DNA from: Sarcocystis neurona
Taxonomy: Eukaryota; Apicomplexa; Conoidasida; Eucoccidiorida; Sarcocystidae
DNA length: 64,000 nucleotides
NCBI GenBank assembly: GCA_000727475.1
Contig: KL647292.1
Span: forward strand, 1,329,186 to 1,393,185
Direction: 5' to 3'
The notes under the pieces were generated by a model, which was given only the letters and a program-made list of their open reading frames with translations, did not search any database and was not told the DNA's origin. A program made the position numbers and the translations under genes. This document shows, piece by piece, positions 11,174-22,500 of this stretch; the first letter of the stretch is position 1, and each line of letters starts with the position of its first letter.

Positions 11174-12260
11174 AGGTGCCCAAGAAAATAAGAGACTCAC
11201 GCAAGGACAATTTTGCCCCATTTCTCTGCGAGGACGTCGTCAACGCCGGGCATGCGTCGGTGCTCTCGCAGGAATTTCAAAACTCGTTCTTCCACTACCG
11301 TCACGCCGGCTACGAGGCTGCAGAGCAGCTGCAGCAGCAGCAAAATCAACACATCAACAAGATCAGCGCAGCAAACTGCAACGCGGCAGCAGTCGGGCAG
11401 CAGCAGCAGCAGAAGAAACTGCAACAGCAGCAGCAGCGGGACAGCAGCAGCGGGGCACCAGCAGCAGGACCTGCCACAGCAGCAGCAGCCGGCCACCAGC
11501 GGCGGGGCAGCAGCAGCAGGACCTGCCACAGCAGCAGCAGCCGGCCACCAGCGGCGGGGCAGCAGCAGCAGGACCTGCCACAGCAGCAGCAGCCGGGTAG
11601 CAGCAGGAGCGAACTGCAGCAGCAGCAGCAGCATCAGTGGGGCGGTAGTAGCAGTAAAGACAAATAGCGGCTGCAAAAGCGTCCGGGTGGGAGACGCTGC
11701 AGCAGACAGAAGAGCAGCAGCAGTAGCAGCAGACGCAGCAGCAGCAGCAGCACTTTCAAAGAAGAGCAAGAGCAGCAGCAGCGGCAGCAAATGATTACGG
11801 CAGCAAAAGCGCGTGTGCAGGAGGATCTGCGGTGGCGGATGCAGCCAGTGTCCTCAGCAGCAGCAGCAGCTCGAGCGGCAGCACGCGTCACAGACGCAGG
11901 ATCAGCAGCGCGGAACGCAGCAGCAGAAGCGCCGCAGCAACATACAAGACTGGAGGCAGCAGCGGCAGCAGCAGGAGAGGAGGTGAGCTGCGACGAGAGT
12001 TTGCCAAGGAAAAACAGCAGCATCTGCGCAGCCGATAGAAACGAAGCAGCCGTTGAAAGGTGCGACTCTCCGGCAGCGGGACAGCAGCAAGAGGCAGTCG
12101 CAGCGCAGCGCAGCACAGGGTCGAGCCACAGGAGCTGCAGCAGAAGCAGCAGCCTACAAAGCTGCTACATGGGCTACAGCAGGAGGAGCTGCTGAGGAAG
12201 AACAGCAGGTGCCGTAGTAGCGGACTGGTGCTGCTGTGGGGCAATACCTTCGGCTGGTAG
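11174..12260 (+). CDS. HAAR-rich protein, likely two or more exons
   Basis: After an acceptor-like ACGTGCAG, the plus strand opens with a non-repetitive stretch starting VPKKIRDSRKDNF and containing HASVLSQEFQNSFFHY, then Gln, Ser and Ala runs to 11667. A second plus frame carries Ser/Ala sequence (ISGAVVAVKTNSGCKS) to 11794. A third starts at ATG 11791 (MITAAKARVQEDLRW) and runs to about 12195. The minus strand is also open from 11790 to 11197 and would end EKWGKIVLA at a GTGAGT donor, so strand is not certain. I prefer plus because it gives poly-Gln next to charged sequence. No family is recognised. Confidence 0.35.
11469..11600. repeat. 52-bp tandem repeat inside a HAAR ORF
   Basis: ACCTGCCACAGCAGCAGCAG recurs at 11469, 11521 and 11573, so the unit is 52 bp, which is not a multiple of three. 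The first two copies are nearly identical and the third is partial. Confidence 0.85.
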
Positions 12261-12659
12261 CAGTCCACTGGCAGCTGCAACGTTCCCGTGTGCTCCCCCT
12301 CTTCGTCTGCTTCTCCCCCTTCCTCTCTTTCGGAATCCTCGCGCTCCGCGTCCCTTTCCTGCATCCCTCTCCAGCTGCCTCGGATGCTGCAGCTACTTCC
12401 CCGTCTCCGTCGCTGCTCGTGCTTCTTCCGTCTGCCGTCGCGGGCATGTCGTCTCCGTCTCTCCCAGCCGGCAGAGCCGGAGTGCAAGCCCCCCGCCGAG
12501 GACGCAGCAGCAGCAGTGTTTGGGAGAAACAAAAAAGCGATCTTCTCCCATTCCGCTGCCGTTGAAGGCTGCTTCACAACAGCAAAGCCACCGGTCCCCG
12601 GCCCTTTGCTCGACAACACGCCTTTGCTGTTATACGTCCGCCGAGGAGGGAGGACCTCC
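12190..12659 (-). CDS. charged Arg/Glu-rich exon
   Basis: The minus strand has an acceptor (GTGGGATACAG) ending at 12660, then an open frame reading EVLPPRRTYNSKGVLSSKG, a short Ala run, a basic stretch (RRRRHARDGRRKKHEQRRRR), an acidic stretch (DSEREEGGEADEEGE) and LQLPVDCYQPKVLP. The alternation of basic and acidic blocks is unlike a shadow frame, but the plus strand is open too and reads AVFGRNKKAIFSHSAAVEG. No family is recognised. Confidence 0.3.
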
Positions 12660-13105
12660 CTGTATCCCACGTAGCAGCACAGACACCATACATACTTGCA
12701 CACGTACCCATGCGTATATACGTATACATATATATCTCCATACGTATATATATATATATATGTATACGAATACACATATATATATACACATATACATACA
12801 TATATATACATACAGGTACATACATACACGTACAGACATACACGTACAGACATACATACATACATACATACATACACATAAACATATATATATATATATG
12901 TATGTACTTGTATATGGGGCTTCATATTTATATGTATATATCTACGTATGTAGATACATAGGCACCTGTACAGTCATGAATATATATACTTCCAGATACA
13001 CGCATATATGCAGCACTAAAAACACACAAGCACGCGTGGATATATACGTGTGGACTTACGTGTATATATATATATATATGTGTGGAGAGAGAGGAGGAGA
13101 AAGTA
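12660..13105. repeat. (CATA)n / (TA)n spacer
   Basis: Runs of CATACATA, ACGTACAG and TATATA between two triplet-rich islands. It holds a CATA-type array at about 12790-12880 and no gene. Confidence 0.7.
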
Positions 13106-14081
13106 CTATTTTTCACGGGTAATTGCATACGTGAAATTGATAGCTTTACTTCGACATTCCGCGGCCTTCGCTGCGAGATGAAGAAGGTCCAGAAGCTCTC
13201 GCAGCAGAAAAAATGCTGCACGAACCTGCGGAGAACTTCCTGCATCTGTATATATTAGACACTTCAAGGCGCGGGACAGGTGCTGCTGGAATACTGTTGC
13301 TGCTGCTGCTCTCGCATGTGTTGCTGTTGCTGCTGTCGCACGTGTCGCTGCTGCTGTTGCTCTCGCGTGTGTTGGTGTTGCTGCTGCTCCCGCGTGTGTT
13401 GCTGTTGCTGCTGCTCCCGCGTGTGTTGCTGTTGCTGCTGCTCCCGCGTGTGTTGCTGTTGCTGCTGCTCTCACACCTGTTGCTGCTCTCGCTGCTCTCG
13501 CACGTGTTGCTGTTGTTGCTTTGCTGCTGTCGCTGAGTTTTAGCTGGGAGGATGGCAGGGCGGGCTTACTTGAGAAGTTCCTTCAGTTCCTCCGTGAGGC
13601 GGTCGGTATCTGCAGCAGAGCTTCCCAGCGCCACACACTTCAACTTGTTAACTTCCAGCGCTGCTGCTTCTCTCTTTTTATGTTTCGACGTTGTATGCGG
13701 GACACCTCTTCTTTTCTGTTCTTCCCTTCTTGTTCGCTTTCTTCCTCCTTTTCTCCCTCTTGCATCTCCTCCTTCTCGTACTTCTCCCTCGCTGCTGCTC
13801 CTTTCTTCTCCGTCGTCGCTTTCTTCTTCACTGTCTATTCCGCTGCTGCTGCTGCTGCGCGTAATGTTGCTGCTGCTGCTGCCCCTTCTCCTTCTGCTGC
13901 TGCTCTGTACCTTCTCCCCAGCTGCTGTCGCCGCTCGCTTTCTCCTTCTGCCGCTGCATCTTCGACGCTTGTGCCGCGTCGCGTCTCGTCGCCGGTGTCG
14001 GCTTCGCCGCGGCGTCTCCGGCGACAACGCGGCCGAAGAAGAAGAGGACGAGCGCCGCCGTCTCCGTCGTCGGCCCCCGCG
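13106..14081 (-). CDS. Ser/Arg/Glu-rich protein with Ala/Thr/His repeats, two exons
   Basis: Exon A (14081 to 13570) follows an acceptor CTCCTGCAG and ends at a GTAAGC donor. It reads poly-Arg, poly-Ser, an acidic block (GIDSEEESDDGEERSSSEGE), a Lys/Arg-rich block and the helix-like LEVNKLKCVALGSS. Skipping 13569-13532 (about 38 bp, GTAAGC to ACTCAG) keeps frame into exon B (13531 to 13106): ATATHAGAA nonapeptide repeats, then SSPQVRAAFFLLRELLDLLH and a TAG at 13106. The plus strand over exon A is Phe/Cys/Ser-rich and looks like a shadow. The 5' end is not found, the intron is unusually short, and no family is recognised. Confidence 0.42.
13360..13494. repeat. 27-bp minisatellite, five copies
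   Basis: Units start at 13360, 13387, 13414, 13441 and 13468, each built of CTCCCGCGTGTG plus a (TTGCTG) run. On the minus strand this encodes a nine-residue repeat (QQQQQHTRE or, in the frame chosen for the gene, THAGAAATA), so copy-number change preserves frame. Confidence 0.85.
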
Positions 14082-14099
14082 CTGCAGGAGGGCGCCAGG

Positions 14100-14860
14100 G
14101 AGATGCAACAGCAGCAACTTGCAACCCCAAGAGGTAGTAGTGGGGAAAAACCCAAAGAAGTAGCAGGAGAAGCGGAGGCGTTAAGGGGAAGACGCAGGAA
14201 AGAAAGAGTGGGGAGATGCAGAGAAGCAGAAGCAGCAAGAGGAGCTACAAGCACATGCACACGTACATACAGGAAGCATATAAAACATACGTAGCAGCCC
14301 GCCGTCCTTGCAGCAGGAGCGGCATCGGCAGGAAGCACACATGCAGCGCAGAAGCGTGAAGATGGAACGGGGAAGAGAAGAACAGCAGCAGCAGTAGGTG
14401 CAGGAACAACAACAGAAGCAGACGTCACAGTAGACGCAGCAGCAGTGGAAGTAGCAGCGTCAGGTAGCATCAGAGAAGAGAGGAGAAGACAGCCGTAGCA
14501 GCAACAGCAGCAGCAGGAGCAGGAGCAGCAGCACGAACAGTAGCAGCACGAACAGTAGCAGCAGGAACAGCAGCAGCAGGAACAGCAGCAGCAGGAACAG
14601 CAGCAGCAGAAGGACAGCATGAACATTTTGAAGGAACCCAGCGACAGAGGAAATGGCAGCCGGGGGAGAAAGGTCCACGGCAAGTGTTCTAGCAGCACAA
14701 GCCAACACATTCCCCGTTTTGTGAGCAGCAGCTGCAAGCGTGCTCCTGCCTCTGCGCGGATACTAAGTAAATTGACTGTCGTCGGTATTTTTTCGATCGG
14801 AGAAATAAAGAAAGAGAAAGATTGAAAGAGGCAGCTAAACAGGGCAGACAGAGACGAGAC
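14100..14860. other. triplet-rich sequence of unclear coding strand
   Basis: CAG/CTG-type triplets between about 14300 and 14620. The minus strand has an Ala/Thr/Val-rich reading (PDAATSTAAASTVTSASVVV) that looks coding and could be the 5' part of the 13.1-14.1 kb gene. The rest is Leu/Cys runs on that strand. I could not place splice sites. Confidence 0.35.
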
Positions 14861-16420
14861 AGGTGCACAGCCTTCACACCTGCAGAAACGTACAGAGAGA
14901 GAGGTATATACATGAGTAGATCTGCAATATATACATATAAGACAGAGAGGATACAGACACACGGTCCTTTAGACATGCAGACACATATACAGAGACAAAT
15001 ATATACATAAGTACGTCTATATATATAGAGAGGAGAGACAGACACCCAGTCCTTGATAGGTGCAGGGATGTACAGAGAGACAGATATATGCCTAAATAGA
15101 GTTATGCGTCGACACAACCAACTATGTACATATAGATAGATAGATATAGGCAGATAGGTACACTGATAGGCAAGCATAGAAACAGACAGGTGAATGTAAA
15201 CAGATACCTACAGGTTGAAAGTAATCGCCATGTACAGAGAGATCCAGGTACGCCAATATATATATATATATATATGTTTACATATATATATATATATGTA
15301 GAGTAGATATAGGCATACATATAGGGAGGCATACAAGTACTGACAGGTGGACGTCGAGGAAGATATTTCTACGTATATAGACAGCGCGACGTGCAGAGAG
15401 ATAGGCAGACGTGGAGACACAGAAAGAGGGCAGATGGGTTTCCGTACGGAAGAGGCAGATAGTCGATACAAGTAGTATATGGGCACCCGTCGATAAAGAA
15501 GAAGAGATACGTATGGGGGGAGTATAAAGTGAGCGACACATAAACAGAGAGCTCTGGAAACAGACGCAGGCAGATAAAGGGAGAATATATACAGAGAGAG
15601 TAGACGTATATAGAGGCAGGTATACTTCGGCAGAAGTAGGAAGGTAGACACAGGTAGGAGGACAAAAACAAATACAAATAGAAGACGCAAGTAAGCAGAG
15701 ATAGACTCGGGTAGATATAGACGAAGAGAGATATGGATAGATGACATACAAATACAGAAGGAGGCTAACAGAAGAAAATAGAGAAAGGAACACAAATAGG
15801 AGACGTACACAAAGAGAGATATACTTCGCTAGACAGACAGAAGACATGGATAGACTTCGGAAGATATAGCGAGAGGTGCCCATGGATAGATATAGAGCTA
15901 CCTACACATGCAATACACATATATATATGTGTCCACAGGTATAGATAGATATGAGCAGACAGATAGAGCAAGGTAAAAAAAATAGATAGATAGGTATAGC
16001 CGAAGGCAGACAGATACACGCAGATCGATAGACACTAGCAAGGAGTCACAGACAGAAGAGGCAGGTAGATGGAGATAAACAGCTATTCAGATACAGGAAG
16101 GTAGAGGTACGCAAGTAGATAGACGTAGATACACACGCACATAGACAGATAGTGAGAGACAAAGGATATAAATGTATATATGCAAAAAGATATAGAACCT
16201 AGACGAACGTGGGCAGATATGGATACACAGCGACACATATATATATGTGTATAGAGAGAGAAAAGAGAACACGTACAGAGGGGTAGGTCAAACGGTATAA
16301 TGTATACTGGTGCCGCAATACATATATATATAAAGAGAGACATATATATATAAAGAGAGGGAGATATACATAGAGAGACAGATATATGTACGTTGCGACG
16401 TTATTGTACTGACAAATCTT
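14860..16420. repeat. long GATA/GACA/GAGA array
   Basis: About 1.5 kb of purine-rich plus strand built from GATA, GACA, GAGA and GGTA units with short (TA)n tracts. Several 80-200 codon minus frames of Tyr/Leu/Ser/Ile composition are pure array translation. No gene. Confidence 0.8.
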
Positions 16421-16585
16421 TCTCTCTCTTTGTCTCTTAAATATGCCAGTATATGCATATATATATATACACACTTCATATATGTACGTATTTCGCCGTG
16501 CTGTTGTGTACAGTGACACAGTTCCTTCTCTATGTCTCTAGAGATACACTGGTATGTGTATCTCTCCATCTTTCTATCTGTCTAC

Positions 16586-19500
16586 CTATCTATCTATATG
16601 TAGGTATATATGCGGACTTTCTACATTTGCCACGCAGGTTAGTATGTATATATATATGTGTGTGTGTACACAAATGTCAGAGGAAAGAGTTATAATAAGG
16701 ACAGGTGCATATACCGAGGCGCAAGAGAGAGGCGAGGCGGTGCTGCTGTTGCTGCTGTCTTCGGAGTCGCTCGAAGTAGGAGCACCGGAAGAAGAAGAAG
16801 TGGTTTCTGCCGAGAGAATTTCTTCTTCGGGCGGAAGATTAGGAAGTGGATAGAATGGCAGCAGCCGCTGCTTTCTGCTGCTCGTGCTGCAGTTCTTCGC
16901 TGCCCAAGCATGTCGCTTTTTCTTTGAAGGCGAAGAGGAAAAGCAGCTGCCTCGGCCTCGGTGGGGGGACGCCGAAACGTCAGCGCCACTAAGAGCCGCG
17001 GCAGCAGGTGGGGAACGGCTGCTGCTGCTATCGTCCGAATTTTCTTCTTCTTCATCTTCGAAAGCAGCAAGCAGTTCCGATAGTTTCTCCTTCTTCTTCT
17101 TCTTTGCCATATGCTCGGCGTGCTGCTGCTGCTTCTTCTTCAGGAGATGTTGCTTCTGCGGTTCCTGCTGCTGCCTCAGCGCTTCCTCCTGCTGCTGCTG
17201 CGTACAGCTGCGCCTCGCCGTCATTGCAGCAGCAGCAGGAGCAGCAGCAGCGCGGCCAAAGTGCGAGGGAGGAAAAAGTGAAGAATAAGAACTATGGGCA
17301 GGAGAAGGAGGAGAACCAAATGTTTCTGTTTCATTAGTTTGAGCTGCTGTTGCAGTCTGTCGGCTTCCGCCTCTCTCGCGCTGCTGCAGGCGACAGGACG
17401 CTGTCCCTCCACCTCGCTGTTGCTGCTGCAACTCCATCTGGCTGCTGCGGCTGCTGCTCTTCCGGCTGCTGCCGGTGCTGCTTCTTTGACTGTCGCTGCT
17501 TCTTCTTTCTCTTCTTCTCCTTCTCCTCCTCTCGCTTTTGCTGTTGCTGCTCCGACTGCTGCTGCTGCATCTTCTTCTGCGATGGCCGCTGCTGGCGCGC
17601 GTGTCTCGGGTGCTGCTGCTGCTGCTGTGGCTGCTGCACGTCTTGCCAGCAAGCCCAGGGAGCCCACTCTCCTCTAAACAGTCGAAGACTGACAGGTCTT
17701 GATAAGCTGCTGCTGTTGCTCTTTCTCGTCCTCCTCCCGGTGTCTGCTTCTTGCGCAAGCTCGTCTTTCGAAGTTTCTCTCCTTCTGACTCTTCCTCTCC
17801 GCCGTGTCGTCTGCTGCCGGTCTGGTCCAGCCGCTCGTGCTGCTCTTGGCGCTGCTGCTCCCCCTGCCCCTGCTCCTGTTGCTCCTGCTCCTGTTGTTCC
17901 TGCGGCTGTTGTTGCTGCTCCTGTTGCGCAGAAACAGAGGAGAGGCTGAGACCGAGCAGCTCCTGAGAAGTCGGCAACAGCAGCAGCCGCAGTTTTTCTG
18001 CGTCCATGTAACTTGCGGCAGCAAGAGCAGGCTCCACACCGTACTCTGCCGCAATCGTGTGCCGTAGGCTCTGGAGCAGGGGCCAAAGTTCTCGCCGGGC
18101 CACCGAGAATACTTGCTCGTTGCTGCTGCTGCCTGGACTGCCGCTGCTGCTGCCAAGGAAGCTGCTGTTGCCCGTGCGACAGCAGCCGCTGCTGCCGACG
18201 AAACTGCTGCTGCTGTCAGAAACAACAAGCTTCCCCTCTCCACCTGCGGCGCCGCTACTGCCGCCGCTGCTGCCCCGTTCCGCGCCTCTGCTGTTGCTGC
18301 TGCCGCCCTCGCTGCTGCAGCAGGACAAGGAGGAGGAGACGGAGGAGGAGGACTTGCTGCAGGCGCTGCCGCTGCTGCACGCGTTTGTTCCGCTGCTGCC
18401 GCTGCTGTTGTACTGGCTTGAAAACGCAGCGGCGGCAGACGCTGCTGCCAGCGTCACGATGTCTACAGACCTCCACGAGGGGGACGCGGTTCCTCTTTTT
18501 TGTTCCGCACTTGCTCCTGCTGCTGCTGGCTTGCTGCTGCCGTAGCTGTCCTCTTCCCGTGCTTCGTCTGCCCCAAGGAAACGATGTGGTCTCTTCCCCT
18601 GACCATCTTTTCCATCTCTAGCCCCAACGCTGCTGTTACTGCTGCTGCTGCTACGGCCCCCGGCCTCTCGTACGGGACTGCCCCCTCTCCACGAGCTGCT
18701 GCTGCTGCTGGAGAAGGAAGAGGATGAGGAACTGTCGCCGGCAGAAAGCGTCAGATTGCTGCCTGCCAGCAGGGCTCTGCTGCTGCTACTGCTGCTGTGG
18801 GGTGCTTCCACTTCTTCTTCTGCCAGCTGCTGCACTCCCGAGTACGTATACGCACGGTAGCAGTTCCCTGCCTTCCCCTGCAGTCGGAAGGGTACTGACA
18901 GCAGCAGCAGCGCGGCAGTGTTGCTGCTGCTTCTCCTCCTGCCCAGTGTGCTGCTCTGCAGCTGCTGGGGGAAAAAAAGACCTGCAGGCCGCTTTTTTGT
19001 TGCTGCGGGCACCAGGCAGTCTTCTGCAGCACGACGCACCAACAACTTCAACCGAGGATGTGGTAGGCACACGAAGCACAAGCTGTCTGCTGCTGCTCCT
19101 GCTGCTAATCCTGCTGCTGTTCCTGCAGAGCCAACCTCCGCTGACCCTCCTCGCGTCGCGGAAGCTCCAGCGCCTTCGGCTGCAGCTCTCTCTCCCGCTG
19201 TCACTGCTGCTGCCGGTCGGCCTGTCCCTGCCACGACCCCGCGCTGAGAAGGACGCATTTCTGCTACGGCAGCAAGAGAGCCCGCTGTCGCAAGGGGCGG
19301 CACTTGGATATACACCCGGTGGAAGGCGAAGAAATCTGTATTTTTAATCAAAGTGACGAGCGTGTGGCACCAGGAAGGACTGCCGACTTCGGCTGCTGCA
19401 AGCGCTTGCATTGCTGCTGCATCCCACCATCCTCTCTTCTCCCACAGAGAAGGCGCACTGGGTCTGCTGCTCTTGCTGCTGCTGGAGCGCCTCCCATTGC

Positions 19501-22500
19501 CACTGCTGTCGCCGTTGCTGCTGCTGCACGTGCTGCTGCTGCTATTAAACGTCCTGTGCTTGACGCTGCTGTCGGAGGCGATGCAGCTGCTGCGGCTGCT
19601 GCTGCTGCTGGACAGGGGGGCCGTGTCACTGCAGCAGCAGTTCCGACAGCACGCCGCACAACAGCAGCAGGGGCAGCCGCCCATGCGCCGGAGAGGAGAA
19701 CGGCCCGGAACGTCCGGCTGCTGCTGCTGCTCCTGCTGCTGCTGCATGCAGCACCTCCCGGAGAAAATCAGCATATGTCTGTACACCAGTTTCAAAGTTT
19801 CTATAGATACTTCCCCCCCCATATATAGCACAGTTTTGCAGAGAGAGTAGGCGAAGACCGCATCAGCAGCGAAGCGACGCAGTGGCCTGCACCAGCCCAG
19901 AACGCTGCCCCCGCACACCCGGCGCAGGTAGTGCTGCAGTTCGTATGAACCGTCGTAGCTCTTCTCCAGCAGCAGCACGCAACGAAAGGCACGTCTCCTA
20001 CTATGACAACTACAGCAGCAACTCCCTACGTTCTCTCCTCCTCCCGCTGCTGCTCCTGCTGCCGCCCCTGCTGCTGCTGCGGGTGCTGCTGCCGTGGGTG
20101 CTGCTGACGGTGGAGAAGGAGTGACGGAAGATCTTGTGGAAGCAGCCGGAGCACGAGAAGGAGAAGCAGCAGAGAGAGAAGAAGGTGGAAGAGGAGAAGG
20201 AGGAGGAGGAGGAGGAGCGGCAGCAAGGGCAGCAGCACAAAGACCTGCGGCGTCAACGGGTAACTGACTGAGCAGATGGCTGCAGCAGCAAAGGCAGGTA
20301 GCAACGTCTTGAGAGCGCGGTAGAGAAGCAGCGGCACCACACCAACTGCAGCAGCAGGGGCTGCGAGCTGTCTCTGCAGCTGCCCTTTCTCCTGTTGCTG
20401 CATGTGCTGCAGCAGACAGAAGCGGAACACGTGTTAACGATAGTCGGCACACGCGATTGGCTGCTTTGCTGCTCCACCCCCGCAACTCCTCTGCGGGTAC
20501 CCACTCCCCACGTGCGGGCGTAGGAGCCAAAAACAGCAAGTGCTGCTGCAGCCGATGGGGCTGCGGCTCCTGTTCCCGCTGCTGCTGCTTGTGCTGCTGC
20601 TGCTGCTGTTGCTGTTGCTGCGAACGCTGCTGTTGCTGCGAATGCTGCTCTTGCTGCGACTGCTGCTGTTGCGGCGGCTGCTGTTGCGGTGGCTGCTGTT
20701 GTTGCTGCGGCTGCTGGTGTTGCGGTGGCTGCTGCTGTTGCTGCGGCTGCTGGTGTTGCGGTGGCTGCTGCTGTTGCTGCGCCTGCCGGTGTTGCGGTGG
20801 CTGCTGTTCTTGCTGCGGCTGCTGCTGTTGCGGTGACTGTTGTTGTTGGTGCGGCTGCTGCTGTTGCTGCTGCGGCGGCTGCTGCTGCTGCGGCTGCTGC
20901 TGCTGCGGCTGCTGCTGTTGCTGCTGCTGTTGCTGCTGCGGCTGCTGCTGTTGCTGTGGCTGTTGCTGTTGCCGCTGCATATGGGGGGGTGTGCTTGGGT
21001 TCTGCTGCTCTGAGTGCTGTCGTTCCCGCTGCTTCTGCTGCTGCTGTCTCTCCTCCTCCCGCTGGTCTTCCTGCTGTCGCTGTTGGTTCTGAAGCCTTTC
21101 CGGTTCGTCCTCCTGCCTCTCCTTCTCTTCCTGTTGCTGCTTGTGCTGGTATTGCGCGCAGCTGCTGCTGTACTTTGCAGCTGCAACGAGAGGAAGACGG
21201 CAGTCGCCTGCCCGCCACTGTTGCCCTTCCCCACCCAGCGGGAAAATCAGATCAGCAGCTGCTGCTGGAGTAGCAGGAGATAAAGCGGCCGCACCAGCAA
21301 TTGCTGTAGCAATAATAGCAGCAGGTGCACCAGAGGCAGCATACGCAGTAGATACAGCAGCAGCATCCGGACTTGTGGGAGGAGTTGCAGTATCAGCAGC
21401 AGCAGGGAAAGGAGCAGGAGTTGCTGCTGCAGGCAGAAGAGAAGCAGCCTCGTTCTCCTCCGCTTCTCCGTAGGCCTCGCACTTCACAGCAGCAGCACCG
21501 GAGGCAAGTCCTTGCGTAGCAGCTGCTGCAGCAGCCTTGGGATCCCCAGTAGTAGCAGTACACCAAGCAGCAGCAGCAGCTACGCGGTTTGCTTCTGCTG
21601 CCCTGGCCGCATCACTCGCTTCTGCTGCAGCTGCGGCGTCTTCTCCGTAAGACGCGGCAGCAGGAGCAGCTGCGCGCGACGCGCCGCATGAAGGAGAGGG
21701 AGTAGTACCAGGCGAGACAAGAGAGGGGGAAGAAGCAGCAGATGATGTAACAGCAGCAGCAGAAAATGATGAAGCGGCCGCGGAAGATGAAGCAGCAGCC
21801 GCAGCTGACGGAGCAGCAGCAGCAGCCGAGAGAGCAACAGCAGCAGCAAATGAAGCAGTACCAGCAGCAGATGAAGAAGCAGCAGCAGCAGCAGCAGAAA
21901 ACGCAGGAGCAGCAGTTGATGTGGGTCCAGCGGCAGCAGCAGGGGAAGTAGCAGCAGCGGGAGATTGTACAGCAGAGGAAGGGACTGTCACAGCTGCAGG
22001 AGCAGCAAGAGGAAATGCTGCAGCAGCAGAGGCAGCAGGGGAAGACACTGGAGCGTCACGACGCCTCCAGGAAGAGGTCGAGCCTGCACTTGCACCAGCG
22101 CAGCAGCAGGAAGCGGAAGGGGAAGCAGCAGCAGAGGCAGAGGCGGTAGAGGAGAGTAATACGACAGGGAGAAGCGGAGCAGCAGCAGCAGACGACGCAG
22201 CAGAAAAGGAAACTGCGTCCTCAGAAGCTACCGCGTGAGAGGATAGAGAAGGGGACGCATGAAGCCACGCAGCAGCAACGGGAGGTGACGACGGGGACGC
22301 GGAAGCAGCAGCAGTAGCAACAGCAGCTGGAACACCGTCATCGGCAGGAGAATCGGCAGCCCCAGCATCTAAGAGAGAAGAAGATGCTAGAGGAAGGAGA
22401 GCAGAAGCGGGCGAAGAACAGCGAAGAATAGCAGCACCAGAAGAGTGAACTCGAGAGCTGTCATCGGGCGGTGTACGTACACCTGACTTTGCTGCGGCAC

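Noticed and set aside
15208..15883. Two minus ORFs of about 200 codons
   Set aside because: Low-complexity Leu/Ser/Tyr reading of the purine-rich array; hydrophobic look is composition, not membrane protein evidence.
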